Shown one piece after another: positions 44,496 through 54,352 of a stretch of 60,868 nt of DNA (within the stretch, counting starts at the first letter, position 1; the number at the start of each line of letters is the position of its first letter). The translations under genes and the position numbers were made by a program. The DNA comes from a virus: the IMG/VR virus record IMGVR_UViG_3300035670_000219, positions 1 to 60,868 of that record. One strand, written 5' to 3'. The notes beneath the pieces are model-generated. The model searched no databases and was not told the origin of the DNA. It saw nothing but the letters and a program-made list of their open reading frames with translations.

Positions 44496-44729
44496 TAAAC
44501 TAAATTGCAATGGAACGCCTGCGTTACACGGATGCGCAGCCCCCGTTACCTCTACTTATCCCTTACACCTTTCTTTTTTTCTACCCACATCCCATTCCTG
44601 TTGGGTGTTGGTAGACTACTCGGATAATTTTTGTCCTTTTTAGGCCCAAAAAGTTGGCAATTCCTAGAAATAAAAATATATAAAATAAAAAATGTACCAA
44701 AAAATATTTTCGACCCCAAAAATATAGAC

Positions 44730-44753
44730 AAAAAAGAGGGGGTGTTAACCCCC
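44730..44753 (-). terminator. Rho-independent terminator
   Basis: Minus strand: GGGGG TTAACA CCCCC followed by TCTTTTTTG. It is placed downstream of the gene at 44782. Confidence 0.8.
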
Positions 44754-44781
44754 TTGTTTGACCCTTGTTTAAATTTTGTAC

Positions 44782-45027
44782 TTAACGTACAGTTTGCTGG
44801 TATTGTGCCGCCTGTTTTGCCGCTTGTTTGTACTTGCCGTAATCAGGTTTTTGCCTAGCAACCTCTTCTCTTGCTCCTTGACGGAAAGCTTGCACCTCAA
44901 ATTCATCCGCACCGCGATTTTTTAATCTTTGCGCCTCTTCTTCAATGCCTTGATACGCAACTTGCTTCTGTGCTTCATCCGTATCAGCAGCAATTTCCTC
45001 TTTAATTTGAGCTGTGGGGCCAAACAT
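44782..45027 (-). CDS. Small charged helical protein
   Basis: 81 aa, MFGPTAQIKEEIAADTDEAQ, all-helical, with alternating charges and Gln/Ala-rich end. Divergent from the late block, with its own terminator. Possibly a small virion or regulatory protein; unknown. Confidence 0.55.
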   Translation of the reverse strand: MFGPTAQIKEEIAADTDEAQKQVAYQGIEEEAQRLKNRGADEFEVQAFRQGAREEVARQKPDYGKYKQAAKQAAQYQQTVR

Positions 45028-45137
45028 TACTTTTATTTCTCAATATTCTTAGTTTAGTTCCTTTTAATTTCTGTTTGAGGGCTACATACATCTAGAATTG
45101 AACAAGAAATACCCGTAAAACACAATAAATACGTCCC

Positions 45138-47915
45138 ATGGCCCTTTCTGCCGCTGATTTTTACGCCTACAGCCGCGCCACTGGAGCCCCATACCCCGAA
45201 GATCCGGAAGAAAGGGCAGAGATGGCGCCAGAGGTGCTTGAATTTCGGCGTAATCAGCTCCGCGCACCGGAACAAGGGCCTAATTTACTTGAAACCTTAG
45301 GACTTGGCGCTCTTGCCGCAGGTGGTTTAGCTGGCATCGGCTTTGGTGCACGTCGTTTCTTGCGTGGTTCAGCACAAAAACCAGTTTCAGTAGCTGCAGG
45401 AATTACAAAAAAAGATCTTGCAAAGGTTGCCACTGCTCCTTCAGTAGAACCGAAGCAATATGTCCAACCTTCTAAAGTTGTTGGTCAGGTGCAGGAGGTT
45501 GCAGTACCTACGCGTAGGGAAGCTGCCATTCCAGAAGCAACCGTTGACTTAACAACTCTTCAGCAAGTAGAAGAGCCTGTAGTTGTTAATCAACAAAATC
45601 AAGCAAATGACACTGGTGTTGATCAAGCTGTTGCACGGATAAGCACTCAAGTCGATCAAAGAGATGTTGATACTACTCGCACAGGTATGGGCGGTCGTCA
45701 AAAAAAGTTGATGACTGAGTATGGACAAGTTGGTTCAGCAAAGACTGATCTTAATGATCCACTGTCTTCTTTAAAACGTGCAAGTTATCTTTTTGAGCAG
45801 AGTGATTGGTCTGGTGGCTTACCGCCAGGATTAGAAGAGCAAGCTCAAGCATTTATTCGACAACAACGATATCGCTCTCCGGAAGGCGTTGCTCAACGCG
45901 CTGCACAAGAAGCACTTGCCATTCAAAAAAGCAAAGCACCACAAAATGCAAAAGTACTACAAAATCTTGGACCGCAACTTGGTTTAAGTCAGGAAGAAAT
46001 CTTCCATCGCATTTCTGCATCGGCAAGTGAATACAAACCTGGTTCCATGGAACCTTTAACTCAACTTGATGTTGCTGCCTTACTTGATCCGTCTGTTCCA
46101 ACAAAGTCCGTTTCTGATCTTCTTGGGACAACTCTCGCCGTACGTGGCGGTCGTGTTGGGCGCAATTTAGATTATGAAGTTATGGCAGAAGGTGCTGGCA
46201 TAACTGGACGCAAAGGAGATGTAGAGGTAACGGGCGAATTCGGCTCTGATGTCTATGCCTACAATCCAAACACCGGTAATTTTGAAATTGATACCACGTC
46301 TGATCTAGAAGATCTTAATTTGAGTCGTGGTCGTACCAGTGATTACGAAAGTAGTGCAGCTGATTATGGTGATGTTGAAGGCCCCGGTGGTTTTGTGGCT
46401 ACTCGTAGTTTTGAAGAGACAACCAAAGGAGGTAAAAGCATTATTCCTGGTATTGCATCAGAAGCAGAAGGAATGGTTCCTGGCTCCAGGCGTCAGTTGC
46501 GTGAAGTAGATCGCGTCATTCCCGCCCGTGAGACGTTAGAAGGTGATCCGGCTGCTGGCTGGACATTTGATCCTCGGACAGGCCGTGCTGTTCTCGTTGG
46601 CGCTGGTAAACGCCTGGAAGAAACACGCACTAATGTCGCTGGTAAACCAATTAAAGTTGTTCAAGCTGGCGGACGCGCTCGTGAACTTGGCGCTTATAAA
46701 GGACGCATCTCAGTTGACGACCCAAGTTATGATCCGACTAGCGGCGGTAAACTCCCCGGTCGTTATCAACCCGCTACTACAGAAGTTTCTCCGCTTATCA
46801 GTACGCAACCCGTCACAGAATATAAAACTGTTCAAGAGCGTCTGCTTCAAGATGATAAAGGAAATTGGTGGGTAGATTCTTCCAAGAAGAAAAAAGTAGG
46901 AGAAGAACAACTGCGTGGTCTTGTCGGGAGTGATCCCAATCTCCGCGATATCTCCCTGGATCGAAATGAAATTAATAGTGTGATTAATAAAGCCGCAGAA
47001 CGGTGGAATACCGTTAATTCAAAAGGAGAGCTTAGCGCTCTCCAACGTCAAGAATTTTTAATTGATAATTTAAATAGCTATCTTGTTACTCAAAAACGCA
47101 TCACCCTTCCTGTTCTTCAACGTACTAAAAAAGGTGGTCTTCCAGCAGAGGCTTTTGCTTTTATTAAAGACGTTCAGCCTGGGATGCAGGTTTCCGATGT
47201 GTACGTGCGTCCTGCCAAGGTGAGTGCAAATAATCGCCCGTTAATGATTTCAGAAGGTAAAAAACAAGAACCTTTAATTGATCCTAAATATGCAGCTATG
47301 GATCCTGTTCCCCTCCCCGGCTTCACCAAAGTTGCGGGCACTGGTGGAGTAGAGGCACGTACTGTGGATACCGAAACTTATGAAGGCGATGTTTCTTTCT
47401 TCTCTCCAACGGTCGAGACCGCTCCCCAAGTAATTCGTGACCGTAGAACAGGTCAGCTACTTACCACGGCTACACCGCAAGCCATCAGATCATCCACTGG
47501 GGCTCAGTTAGCAAACTTGCGTGCCGCAATGGAAACGCCGCAGACTGGAGAAGGATTGCGTACTGTGCCGGTTGTTGATCCGTCTACCGGCGAACGGATT
47601 GGTACGGAAAAAGTTTCTGGTATTCGCATTGGCTCTTTCGCTCGTACACAAAACCCATACACTGGAAAAGCTGCGCCAACAATGGGTCCTGCTTCCAGGG
47701 TTCTAACTGGAGATTATCAATACACTCCCCAACAGCTCTATGTTGATCTAACGCCAAACATCTCAGAAGCTGGTGGTACAATAGATGTTATTGCTCCACA
47801 ACTTCCCTTCGAGGTATCTACTTCTGCTGAAGAGTATCGCCGTAGCTCTTCCAATGTAGATGTAGCAATGCAAAAATTACTTGCACAAGGCAAGCGTCGT
47901 CGCGCGAAACGTTAA
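45138..47915 (+). CDS. Large virion-associated protein, first late gene
   Basis: 925 aa. MALSAADFYAYSRATGAPYP then a hydrophobic Gly-rich span LGALAAGGLAGIGFGARRFL near residues 54-73; the rest is long, polar and low in Cys. The pattern (one Gly-zipper span, long extended body) is like internal virion or injected proteins of podovirus-type phages, but I recognise no family. It opens the late operon. Confidence 0.55.
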   Translation: MALSAADFYAYSRATGAPYPEDPEERAEMAPEVLEFRRNQLRAPEQGPNLLETLGLGALAAGGLAGIGFGARRFLRGSAQKPVSVAAGITKKDLAKVATAPSVEPKQYVQPSKVVGQVQEVAVPTRREAAIPEATVDLTTLQQVEEPVVVNQQNQANDTGVDQAVARISTQVDQRDVDTTRTGMGGRQKKLMTEYGQVGSAKTDLNDPLSSLKRASYLFEQSDWSGGLPPGLEEQAQAFIRQQRYRSPEGVAQRAAQEALAIQKSKAPQNAKVLQNLGPQLGLSQEEIFHRISASASEYKPGSMEPLTQLDVAALLDPSVPTKSVSDLLGTTLAVRGGRVGRNLDYEVMAEGAGITGRKGDVEVTGEFGSDVYAYNPNTGNFEIDTTSDLEDLNLSRGRTSDYESSAADYGDVEGPGGFVATRSFEETTKGGKSIIPGIASEAEGMVPGSRRQLREVDRVIPARETLEGDPAAGWTFDPRTGRAVLVGAGKRLEETRTNVAGKPIKVVQAGGRARELGAYKGRISVDDPSYDPTSGGKLPGRYQPATTEVSPLISTQPVTEYKTVQERLLQDDKGNWWVDSSKKKKVGEEQLRGLVGSDPNLRDISLDRNEINSVINKAAERWNTVNSKGELSALQRQEFLIDNLNSYLVTQKRITLPVLQRTKKGGLPAEAFAFIKDVQPGMQVSDVYVRPAKVSANNRPLMISEGKKQEPLIDPKYAAMDPVPLPGFTKVAGTGGVEARTVDTETYEGDVSFFSPTVETAPQVIRDRRTGQLLTTATPQAIRSSTGAQLANLRAAMETPQTGEGLRTVPVVDPSTGERIGTEKVSGIRIGSFARTQNPYTGKAAPTMGPASRVLTGDYQYTPQQLYVDLTPNISEAGGTIDVIAPQLPFEVSTSAEEYRRSSSNVDVAMQKLLAQGKRRRAKR

Positions 47916-47917
47916 TC

Positions 47918-48142
47918 ATGGCCGAAGAAAAGAAAAAAGAAAAGAAGTGGATTCAAGGCATGGAGATGAAGGAAGGCGCTTTCACAAAAAAAGCAAAACG
48001 CCGTGGTATTACTTCAGCCCAGCTTCAGGAAAACGTTCTTTCTAATCCCGATAAATATGATGAAAAAACTGTAAAACAAGCAAACTTACGCAAAACTCTT
48101 GTAGGCTTACATAAGAAAAAGAAAGCCGAAGGTAAAGCATAA
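47918..48142 (+). CDS. Conserved small basic phage protein
   Basis: 74 aa: KKWIQGMEMKEGAFTKKAKR and ITSAQLQENVLSNPDKY. This 'W...a..k.Gaft..Ak..g.t...f...vl.np' pattern is common in phage structural operons. Function unknown. Confidence 0.6.
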   Translation: MAEEKKKEKKWIQGMEMKEGAFTKKAKRRGITSAQLQENVLSNPDKYDEKTVKQANLRKTLVGLHKKKKAEGKA

Positions 48143-48757
48143 ATGGCAAAAGATCATCGCCTCAAACTAAATCGCTACATTGATTCGCCTTTTGAAAATA
48201 AAGTCAAACTTAATTTTCATCAACTGTTTGCGACTAAGCCCGAAACAGGTGATGCCCCCTGGATCCCCTCACGCCTTTCTTCTGCTGATCTTTTAAACAA
48301 ACTGCAGACTCGTAAACTTAAATTAAATCCAAATCTTAATTTTGTTGGAGATGATTCAACTGAATACCAGATGTTTGCTGGTTTGGGTCATTTCGATCGT
48401 ATCGAAGATTACGATTTTAATAGTGGACGCCCACGCACTGCTCAAAATCCTCGCGATCAACCCGACTTTACAGATTTGTGGGTCGAAGCATATCGCTATA
48501 GCCCAACTATAAATCCAGAGAAAAAAGCAAAGAACCCAATGCCGCGTGCCGCCAACCCTGATCCCAGGGGCTTTATCATGGCACAGGCTGAACGTCGCGC
48601 CGAAAGTGAAATGGAAGGAAATAAGTCAGTTGCGGAATTGCTTGCTGAGCGCAGTGAAAATAAAACAGAGATTAAACCAAATGAAGCCAAGCAACCTGCT
48701 TCGCAAGAGCAAGTAAAAGAGCAACAAAAACAACAGCAGGCTGGCCCCAAGACTTAA
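48143..48757 (+). CDS. Late-operon hypothetical protein
   Basis: 204 aa starting at ATG right after the previous TAA. N-terminal two thirds folded-looking (MAKDHRLKLNRYIDSPFENK), C-terminal 50 residues charged and Gln-rich (QVKEQQKQQQAGPKT). Probably a virion or assembly protein by position. Confidence 0.5.
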   Translation: MAKDHRLKLNRYIDSPFENKVKLNFHQLFATKPETGDAPWIPSRLSSADLLNKLQTRKLKLNPNLNFVGDDSTEYQMFAGLGHFDRIEDYDFNSGRPRTAQNPRDQPDFTDLWVEAYRYSPTINPEKKAKNPMPRAANPDPRGFIMAQAERRAESEMEGNKSVAELLAERSENKTEIKPNEAKQPASQEQVKEQQKQQQAGPKT

Positions 48758-48788
48758 CGATTTATAATTATTAAAAAGGTAGATAAAT

Positions 48789-49376
48789 ATGAAAGCTTTT
48801 CAGCAGTTACTTAATTACGCCGCTAAAAATAAAGACGTTTTATCCAATGTTGCTATTGGTAGCGGTGTTAATGCTCTCTTGGGGGGACTTGCAGAAGGAC
48901 CCACTGGAGCAATTAAGTATGGGCTGAGTGATCTTTTAATTTCTTACCCAGCTACACTAGGAGCTAGAAAATTAGCTGGTGGTCCAGTAACTGAAACTCT
49001 CTTAAAAAACGGCCAACAAATAACACGAAAAGTGCCATCTGGCCTTGAAAATACTGTCAATGTAGGTGCATCGATTATTGGCCCCATGGTCACTGATGTA
49101 GCTTTTGGTACCACAAGAGCCCAACCAGTGCCTACCGATATGTCTCAACAGCAGCAAATTGCACAACAACTGCTGCAACGCGACATGATCAACAACGACC
49201 CAACCATGGCTTTGTTCCCTGGAACGATGCTTCAAGCACAGGGTGCGGAGTCAACCTTATTCAGGGATTTCTTAGCGCAGATGCCTTCTTTGGAAGAAGT
49301 TGCATCTAGGCGTCGGCAAAGTTTCCAGCCAATTGATTACATGCAGCAAGCCACTGAGTTGCGGAGGATTGCATGA
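48789..49376 (+). CDS. Gly-rich hydrophobic virion-type protein
   Basis: 195 aa. Hydrophobic stretch VAIGSGVNALLGGLAEGPTG and LSDLLISYPATLGARKL suggest membrane association. Same style as genes at 49373, 50317 and 60221. 4-nt overlap with the next gene. Possibly internal virion protein. Confidence 0.5.
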   Translation: MKAFQQLLNYAAKNKDVLSNVAIGSGVNALLGGLAEGPTGAIKYGLSDLLISYPATLGARKLAGGPVTETLLKNGQQITRKVPSGLENTVNVGASIIGPMVTDVAFGTTRAQPVPTDMSQQQQIAQQLLQRDMINNDPTMALFPGTMLQAQGAESTLFRDFLAQMPSLEEVASRRRQSFQPIDYMQQATELRRIA

Positions 49377-50293
49377 TTCCCCAACAAGTCAAAAATCTTG
49401 GTGCCGCACTTAAACAGGGCTTTTTAACTTCTGAGGGTATCTCTACTGAGCTACAAGAAGTTTATCCAACTACCCTGGCACCACGTTTCAAAAAGAAATT
49501 AAAAGAAGAAGGCATCTCTTTACGCGAAACACCTGCTCAATTTTTAGGCGCATTTAGCGCTCGTGTTCTTACAGATTTAACAAATGATGGTACACGTGGC
49601 GTCTATTGGCGTTACAACCATCCATTGGCTATTGCGGAGAAAGCCATTGAGAAATCAATTGGTGAAGAAGCCTATCAAAACCTTGGCCCTTTAAAAACAG
49701 GTCTGATTGGCTTGGGTATTACTGCACCAGCCGTTGCTGCTGCTGGCGCTTATGACATTACTAATATCAGTCAGCAGTTCAGGCCCAAGGGTTTTTCTCA
49801 ACAGTATGCAGAAGAAGGTTCAGAAGATCGACGTGAATCTACCCAACCTGTTGCAGAAACATTTGAGCGGTTTTTCTTGGGACGTACGGGCCGTCCTTTG
49901 AAGTATGAAACAGCCAAAGAAGATATTCCCGATCTCACTCCTGAGCGCTATGGTAATTATTTGAGAAATTATTACCAAGACCGTGGGTTCCTAGGTCTTG
50001 TCAAAGCGACTCCAGAAAACTTGCAGGGTGTTCCGGAGATGCGTGTCTTGAATTATCCAGTGACGATTCCAATGGTTGCTGGCTTGGCTGGTGGTGTTGC
50101 TGCAACAGCGATGGCAACAAGACTTAGCAAGGATCCATCAAAAACATTCAAACGTGCTGGTCTTGGTGGCGCACTAGGATCCATCGGTGGTGTTGTCGTT
50201 GGTAATGTTATCAATAATGAAATTGCTAAAGCAAATCGTCCGCAGCTACCAACAATTGGTGAATATCAAAGTATGAATACTGATAGAATTTAA
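49373..50293 (+). CDS. Virion-type protein with Gly-zipper span
   Basis: 306 aa. Ala/Gly-rich spans LIGLGITAPAVAAAGAY and VAGLAGGVAATAMA, then LGGALGSIGGVVVGNVI. Such Gly-zipper helices can form membrane channels in injected pilot proteins. No sequence family recognised. Confidence 0.5.
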   Translation: MIPQQVKNLGAALKQGFLTSEGISTELQEVYPTTLAPRFKKKLKEEGISLRETPAQFLGAFSARVLTDLTNDGTRGVYWRYNHPLAIAEKAIEKSIGEEAYQNLGPLKTGLIGLGITAPAVAAAGAYDITNISQQFRPKGFSQQYAEEGSEDRRESTQPVAETFERFFLGRTGRPLKYETAKEDIPDLTPERYGNYLRNYYQDRGFLGLVKATPENLQGVPEMRVLNYPVTIPMVAGLAGGVAATAMATRLSKDPSKTFKRAGLGGALGSIGGVVVGNVINNEIAKANRPQLPTIGEYQSMNTDRI

Positions 50294-50316
50294 GATATAA
50301 AAAACAGCTAATCATA

Positions 50317-51225
50317 ATGACCCCTGAAGAATTAGCAAGGATGCAGGCAGGCCTCGATCCTAGAGCTTATTATTCGGATGCTGATTTATTGCGTCGCGCT
50401 CAAGCAGGTGAGATACCAGCAGAAGCTTTGCAGGGCCGGGGTGCCACTCCCATAAAGCTCCGTGGTAGCCAATCTGATCAAGCAAAGCAATTCGCCCGTG
50501 AAACACTTGGAAAAGTACAAGGTGGATTATCCAGTGCCTCTGCGTTTTTGGGAGGAATTCCAACAGGTCGTCTTGGGCTTGGTTTAGGTGCTATCCCCGC
50601 CCTTGGTACTGCTTACTCTGAATTACAAGCAGATCGCCCCCTGGGAGCTGCAGGTGGCTTGTTAGGTGGCGCAGCAGGTGGCCTTACCGGTGCAGCAGTT
50701 GCTCGCTTCCTGCCAACGACAGGTAAATTTGGTCTAATCGGTAAAGCTGCCCAGGCCGTTCTTCCTGCAATTGGCGCAAGTGTTGGTGCACCAGCCTTTG
50801 CTTCAGAAGCGGAGCGGATCAAAGCACGTGCAACAAATGAACCCATTCGTGGCAAAGAAGCAGAACTGACTTCTCAACTTGCTACACAACGTGCCATCAA
50901 CGAGCTTGGCGAAACACAATTCCGTAATACACTTGGAATTTATACCAGCAATCAGATAGATTTACAGAAAGCCAATATTGAAGCGAATCTCTATGCAATG
51001 CAAAAAGAGATTCCATTGATTGAGCAGATTGAGCGGGGCCGCCTGGCACGTGCCCAAACAATGTTGAATGCGCAGAACAATGCGTATTTACAGCAGATGA
51101 CCCTTGGTGCACAGTCCAATTTAATGCTCGATGCTCAACGGGAGCGTGGTGCCACCATGCGTCAGGTTTTATCCAGCAATCCTTACATGGTTGCTCTTCA
51201 GTCTCCTAGCGTTTCGATTAGCTGA
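50317..51225 (+). CDS. Virion-type protein with Gly-zipper and coiled coil
   Basis: 302 aa. LGGIPTGRLGLGLGAIPALG and LGAAGGLLGGAAGGLTGAAV are hydrophobic Gly-rich; the rest (ELTSQLATQRAINELGETQF and following) is a long helical part. Likely an internal or pilot-type protein by resemblance of architecture. Confidence 0.5.
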   Translation: MTPEELARMQAGLDPRAYYSDADLLRRAQAGEIPAEALQGRGATPIKLRGSQSDQAKQFARETLGKVQGGLSSASAFLGGIPTGRLGLGLGAIPALGTAYSELQADRPLGAAGGLLGGAAGGLTGAAVARFLPTTGKFGLIGKAAQAVLPAIGASVGAPAFASEAERIKARATNEPIRGKEAELTSQLATQRAINELGETQFRNTLGIYTSNQIDLQKANIEANLYAMQKEIPLIEQIERGRLARAQTMLNAQNNAYLQQMTLGAQSNLMLDAQRERGATMRQVLSSNPYMVALQSPSVSIS

Positions 51226-51227
51226 TC

Positions 51228-51680
51228 ATGCCTGGTCCTCTTGCTGGTAAGTATGGTCTAAACCTCAACTTAGACCAAGCTGATTACACAAATCCCATAA
51301 GTCCTGCTGTGAATAGTTATGATCCTTTAATTAGGCCTTTGACTCAAAATCCTTACGCAGAGCAAGAACGCGCTTTGGAAGGGATTAAAGATCCTGACTT
51401 ACAAGGTTTCTTGCGTTATGGTCTTGCGCAACAAAAATATCTTTATGATCCTCAACGAATGAGGGAAGAGCTTCAAGCGTACAGTGATGTACGCAAAAAA
51501 GAGGCATGGGATGCATTTGGCATGAAACAACTTGCCTCCATCCCCCAAACAATTGCAAACACTGTTTATAACAGAGATGCACTAGGTATCCTGGCAGAGA
51601 TTCCCAGGAACATTAGTCCTATTCTGCAGGGTGGCATTCAGAGCGCAAACTTACGAGACCGCTTTAAGTACTTCAGTTAA
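51228..51680 (+). CDS. Late-operon hypothetical protein
   Basis: 150 aa, MPGPLAGKYGLNLNLDQADY; starts three bases after the previous stop. Helical, with no motif recognised. Confidence 0.5.
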   Translation: MPGPLAGKYGLNLNLDQADYTNPISPAVNSYDPLIRPLTQNPYAEQERALEGIKDPDLQGFLRYGLAQQKYLYDPQRMREELQAYSDVRKKEAWDAFGMKQLASIPQTIANTVYNRDALGILAEIPRNISPILQGGIQSANLRDRFKYFS

Positions 51681-51702
51681 TTAACAAAGGGGCTGTAGAA
51701 TA

Positions 51703-52239
51703 ATGACAACATACTTCCCTTCAGGCCTTTCAACCACCTGGAGCAGCCCTAGTTTCGGAGCGGCAACCACTTCTTTTGGTGGTAGTCCTCCATATCAGCC
51801 AGGGTTTTCAGGTGCGATAGGAACAGCGCCATCATCTACACCCACCTCTAGCTACGGTTCATTAGGAGGATCATCAATGTTTCCCGGAATTGCAATGGGT
51901 CTTATTGGTGCTGGTGCTTCTATTTTTGGAGCATCTCAAGCAGCCGATGCCACACGCGATGCCGCTGCACAATCTGCCGCAGCAACAAAAGGAGCAGCAA
52001 GAATTGCAGGTAAGTACGGTATTAAACGCGATAAATTAGATTACGAGCTCCAACAGAAAGCAAAAGAAGCAAGTGTGTTTCGTTTTGATCCAGCACAACG
52101 AGCTTTGATGGCATCGTTTGCTGCATCTCCCGCAGCACAAAAACTTTCTGCGCAAGAGTTTTATAATCAACGTGCATTAGCTGGTACAGGCGGCGGCTTT
52201 TCTCCACTTGCAGGTGGGTCACCTTTCTACAGGATTTAA
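51703..52239 (+). CDS. Virion-type protein, Ser/Gly-rich N-terminus
   Basis: 178 aa. Ser/Thr/Gly/Pro-rich first 60 residues, a hydrophobic Gly segment FPGIAMGLIGAGASIFGA, then Ala-rich helices. Similar to small podovirus internal proteins in layout. Unknown. Confidence 0.5.
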   Translation: MTTYFPSGLSTTWSSPSFGAATTSFGGSPPYQPGFSGAIGTAPSSTPTSSYGSLGGSSMFPGIAMGLIGAGASIFGASQAADATRDAAAQSAAATKGAARIAGKYGIKRDKLDYELQQKAKEASVFRFDPAQRALMASFAASPAAQKLSAQEFYNQRALAGTGGGFSPLAGGSPFYRI

Positions 52240-52242
52240 GTC

Positions 52243-53382
52243 ATGAGTGGTATTTCCCCAACTAGTGCTATTTCTTTCGGTCAAGCAAATAATGACGACG
52301 AGCTTGTTACAAAGTCTTATTTTGAAGAACTTTTTAAAACAAAACAAAAACAAGATGCAAAAACTGACGCAGAAAGAACGGCTCAAAAACAAAAAACAAT
52401 TGGAGAAATTTTTGGTAGTTATAAACAACAAATTCGCAGTGGTGTTTTAGATCCTTTATCTGCTTCTCAAGCTTTTAAGGAAGAGGCCAAAGGTTACGGA
52501 GGACCTGCTAAGCGTACACGGCTTTCTACAGAGCTTGCAGACCTGCGCCCCATCCCTGGCTACGACCCCAAAACATATAATAAAAGAAAGGATTTAATCC
52601 AGCAAAAGAAAGATATTGAAGCGAGGCCCCAGACTTGGGAAGAAAAAGCCGACAAATTAGAAAACCGTGGCGTTAATATACAAGAAAAAATTGATGCATT
52701 ACTTGGCAGTGAAGACTATGATCCCACGCCAAATCGGCAAGCGGAAAAAGATATTTTTGCGCAACTTCAAAAATTAAAGGAAAGGCAGGCATTAATTGAT
52801 CCTGAAAAAGATAAAGCCAGAGCCGATAAACTACGAGCGAGAGCCGCAGCTTTTGATCCTGAGAAAGCAACATCTTCTCTTACCAAACGAATAGGAGAAC
52901 TTGCCCCTGGCGTTCAGTACAAAGAAATGGTGAGCGGTGCTTTGTCTACCCAAGCAAATCTTCTTGGTTTAGGCAAGGGAATTGTAACTCCTCAGTTAGA
53001 AAAAAGTTTAATCCAGCAAGCAAAAGCTCAAGGCATTACCGCAAGTGAAATGCCAAGCTATATGCGTGAGCAATTGTCTTCTAGTCAAATTACACGTCCT
53101 TATTTACTGACGGCAGACCAAGAGAAACTTCAGCTTGAATATGGCAACATAGGCCGAGACAAGTCAGGCTTAATCTCTAATACTTATCAATCCATACTTC
53201 CTGGTAATCAAGCACTTGCCAGTTCGTATGGTTTAAAATCAGGGCAAGGAATGTCAATCGGAGATATTGAACACTTAAAAAATGTAGATATGCAAAACGT
53301 TGTTAATGCTGGTATGGCAAAGGTTGAAAACATTCGCGGCTTGTCTAGTATGCTTGGTCTTATTGGTTACGCATTAAGCTAA
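52243..53382 (+). CDS. Late-operon structural-type protein
   Basis: 379 aa, highly charged helical (many K/E/Q), ending with hydrophobic GLSSMLGLIGYALS. Probably structural or assembly (tail or internal protein); no motif recognised. Confidence 0.5.
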   Translation: MSGISPTSAISFGQANNDDELVTKSYFEELFKTKQKQDAKTDAERTAQKQKTIGEIFGSYKQQIRSGVLDPLSASQAFKEEAKGYGGPAKRTRLSTELADLRPIPGYDPKTYNKRKDLIQQKKDIEARPQTWEEKADKLENRGVNIQEKIDALLGSEDYDPTPNRQAEKDIFAQLQKLKERQALIDPEKDKARADKLRARAAAFDPEKATSSLTKRIGELAPGVQYKEMVSGALSTQANLLGLGKGIVTPQLEKSLIQQAKAQGITASEMPSYMREQLSSSQITRPYLLTADQEKLQLEYGNIGRDKSGLISNTYQSILPGNQALASSYGLKSGQGMSIGDIEHLKNVDMQNVVNAGMAKVENIRGLSSMLGLIGYALS

Positions 53383-53419
53383 CCTTGCTATAATTTAAAA
53401 AACACGACTTTGTTTTAAA

Positions 53420-53638
53420 ATGGCTAAAGATAGTAACTCTACATCCCAAATCGGAAAGAATACGGAAGTCGATCCTGGCGGAGCGATGGATTACCTTTCC
53501 GACGAGAATATTGCTAAATTCCAAGATCTTTTGAATCGCCTGCAGCGCTCTAAGATGGAACAAGCTCAGCAAGGTGCGCGTGAATCTCGCAAGGGTACCT
53601 TTGCTCAGGGTATCGCCAGCATGATGTCTAACTTCTGA
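53420..53638 (+). CDS. Small protein carrying the duplicated 64-aa domain
   Basis: 72 aa. MAKDSNSTSQIGKNTEVDPG, then YLSDENIAKFQDLLNRLQRS. Apart from the first 8 residues it is nearly identical to the C-terminal 64 residues of the next gene. Recent duplication. Confidence 0.6.
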   Translation: MAKDSNSTSQIGKNTEVDPGGAMDYLSDENIAKFQDLLNRLQRSKMEQAQQGARESRKGTFAQGIASMMSNF

Positions 53639-53643
53639 TTTTA
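53450..53643 (+). repeat. 194-bp direct repeat, copy 1
   Basis: From atcggaaagaatacggaagt to tgatttta, including the stop codon. It matches 53937-54130 with about 9 differences in 194 bases by my reading. Confidence 0.85.
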
Positions 53644-53651
53644 TTTTTAAA

Positions 53652-54125
53652 ATGGCTAAAATTTCTACAAAATTTGGGCAAAGCCCTGACTTCTTTGGTC
53701 GCGAAGATTACCTGGAAAACTTAAAACGGGGCGTCAGCAGTCAAGAAATGCTTGACTTTGTCAAGGCTAACCCCAATTTAATGCGAGGCAAGCTTCAAGA
53801 GCAAGTTCGTGATGAAATGCGTCAAGGAGCTTTGCGAGAAGCACAAGAAAAAACTACTCGAGAGCGAGAAGCAAAAGAAAAAGCTGATCGAGAAGCAAAG
53901 GAAAAAAGTAGCACTACCAAAAACGAAACCTCTAAAATCGGAAAGAATACGGAAGTCGATCCTGGCGGAGCGATGGATTACCTTTCCGACGAGAATATTG
54001 GTAAATTCCAAGATCTTTTGAATCGCTTACAGCGCTCTAAGATGGAGCAATCCCAGCAAAGTGCGCGTGAATCTCGCAAGGGCACCTTTGCTCAGGGTAT
54101 TGCCAGCATGATGTCTAACTTCTGA
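53652..54125 (+). CDS. Protein with unique N-terminus and duplicated C-terminal domain
   Basis: 157 aa. N-terminal 95 residues: MAKISTKFGQSPDFFGREDY, then a charged helix rich in KEKADREAKEKS. C-terminal 64 residues repeat the previous gene's domain (IGKNTEVDPGGAMDYLSDEN). Probably a virion or assembly protein. Confidence 0.6.
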   Translation: MAKISTKFGQSPDFFGREDYLENLKRGVSSQEMLDFVKANPNLMRGKLQEQVRDEMRQGALREAQEKTTREREAKEKADREAKEKSSTTKNETSKIGKNTEVDPGGAMDYLSDENIGKFQDLLNRLQRSKMEQSQQSARESRKGTFAQGIASMMSNF

Positions 54126-54130
54126 TTTTA
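53937..54130 (+). repeat. 194-bp direct repeat, copy 2
   Basis: Second copy of the repeat at 53450, offset 487 bp, ending just after the stop of the 157-aa gene. Differences are mostly synonymous (for example gaa/gag, ggt/ggc). Confidence 0.85.
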
Positions 54131-54136
54131 AAAACC

Positions 54137-54352
54137 ATGGCAGACGAAAGGCCTGATCTTCCTTCTACAGAAGACGACTGGTTTGATATTGATAAATATC
54201 GCCAGGCGGCTGGTGTCGCCTATGAGTTTTCCAAGAAGAAAATGGAAGAAGCTGGTAAACAAGAACGTGAAACCCGTGGCCAACAACAAGAGTTCTCTCA
54301 ATCGGACGAAGCCAGGGACTACAAACAGTCTCAACGAGCGTATAAATTCTGA
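54137..54352 (+). CDS. Small charged protein upstream of terminase
   Basis: 71 aa, MADERPDLPSTEDDWFDIDK, acidic start then a basic helix, ends QSQRAYKF. The next gene (terminase small subunit-like) has no ATG after its stop, so this frame may feed it (see findings). Confidence 0.6.
   Translation: MADERPDLPSTEDDWFDIDKYRQAAGVAYEFSKKKMEEAGKQERETRGQQQEFSQSDEARDYKQSQRAYKF

Noticed and set aside
45060-45137. T4-type late promoter (AATAAATA near 45123)
   Set aside because: One base off the TATAAATA consensus in an AT-rich leader, and no T4-like late regulators are visible in the window.
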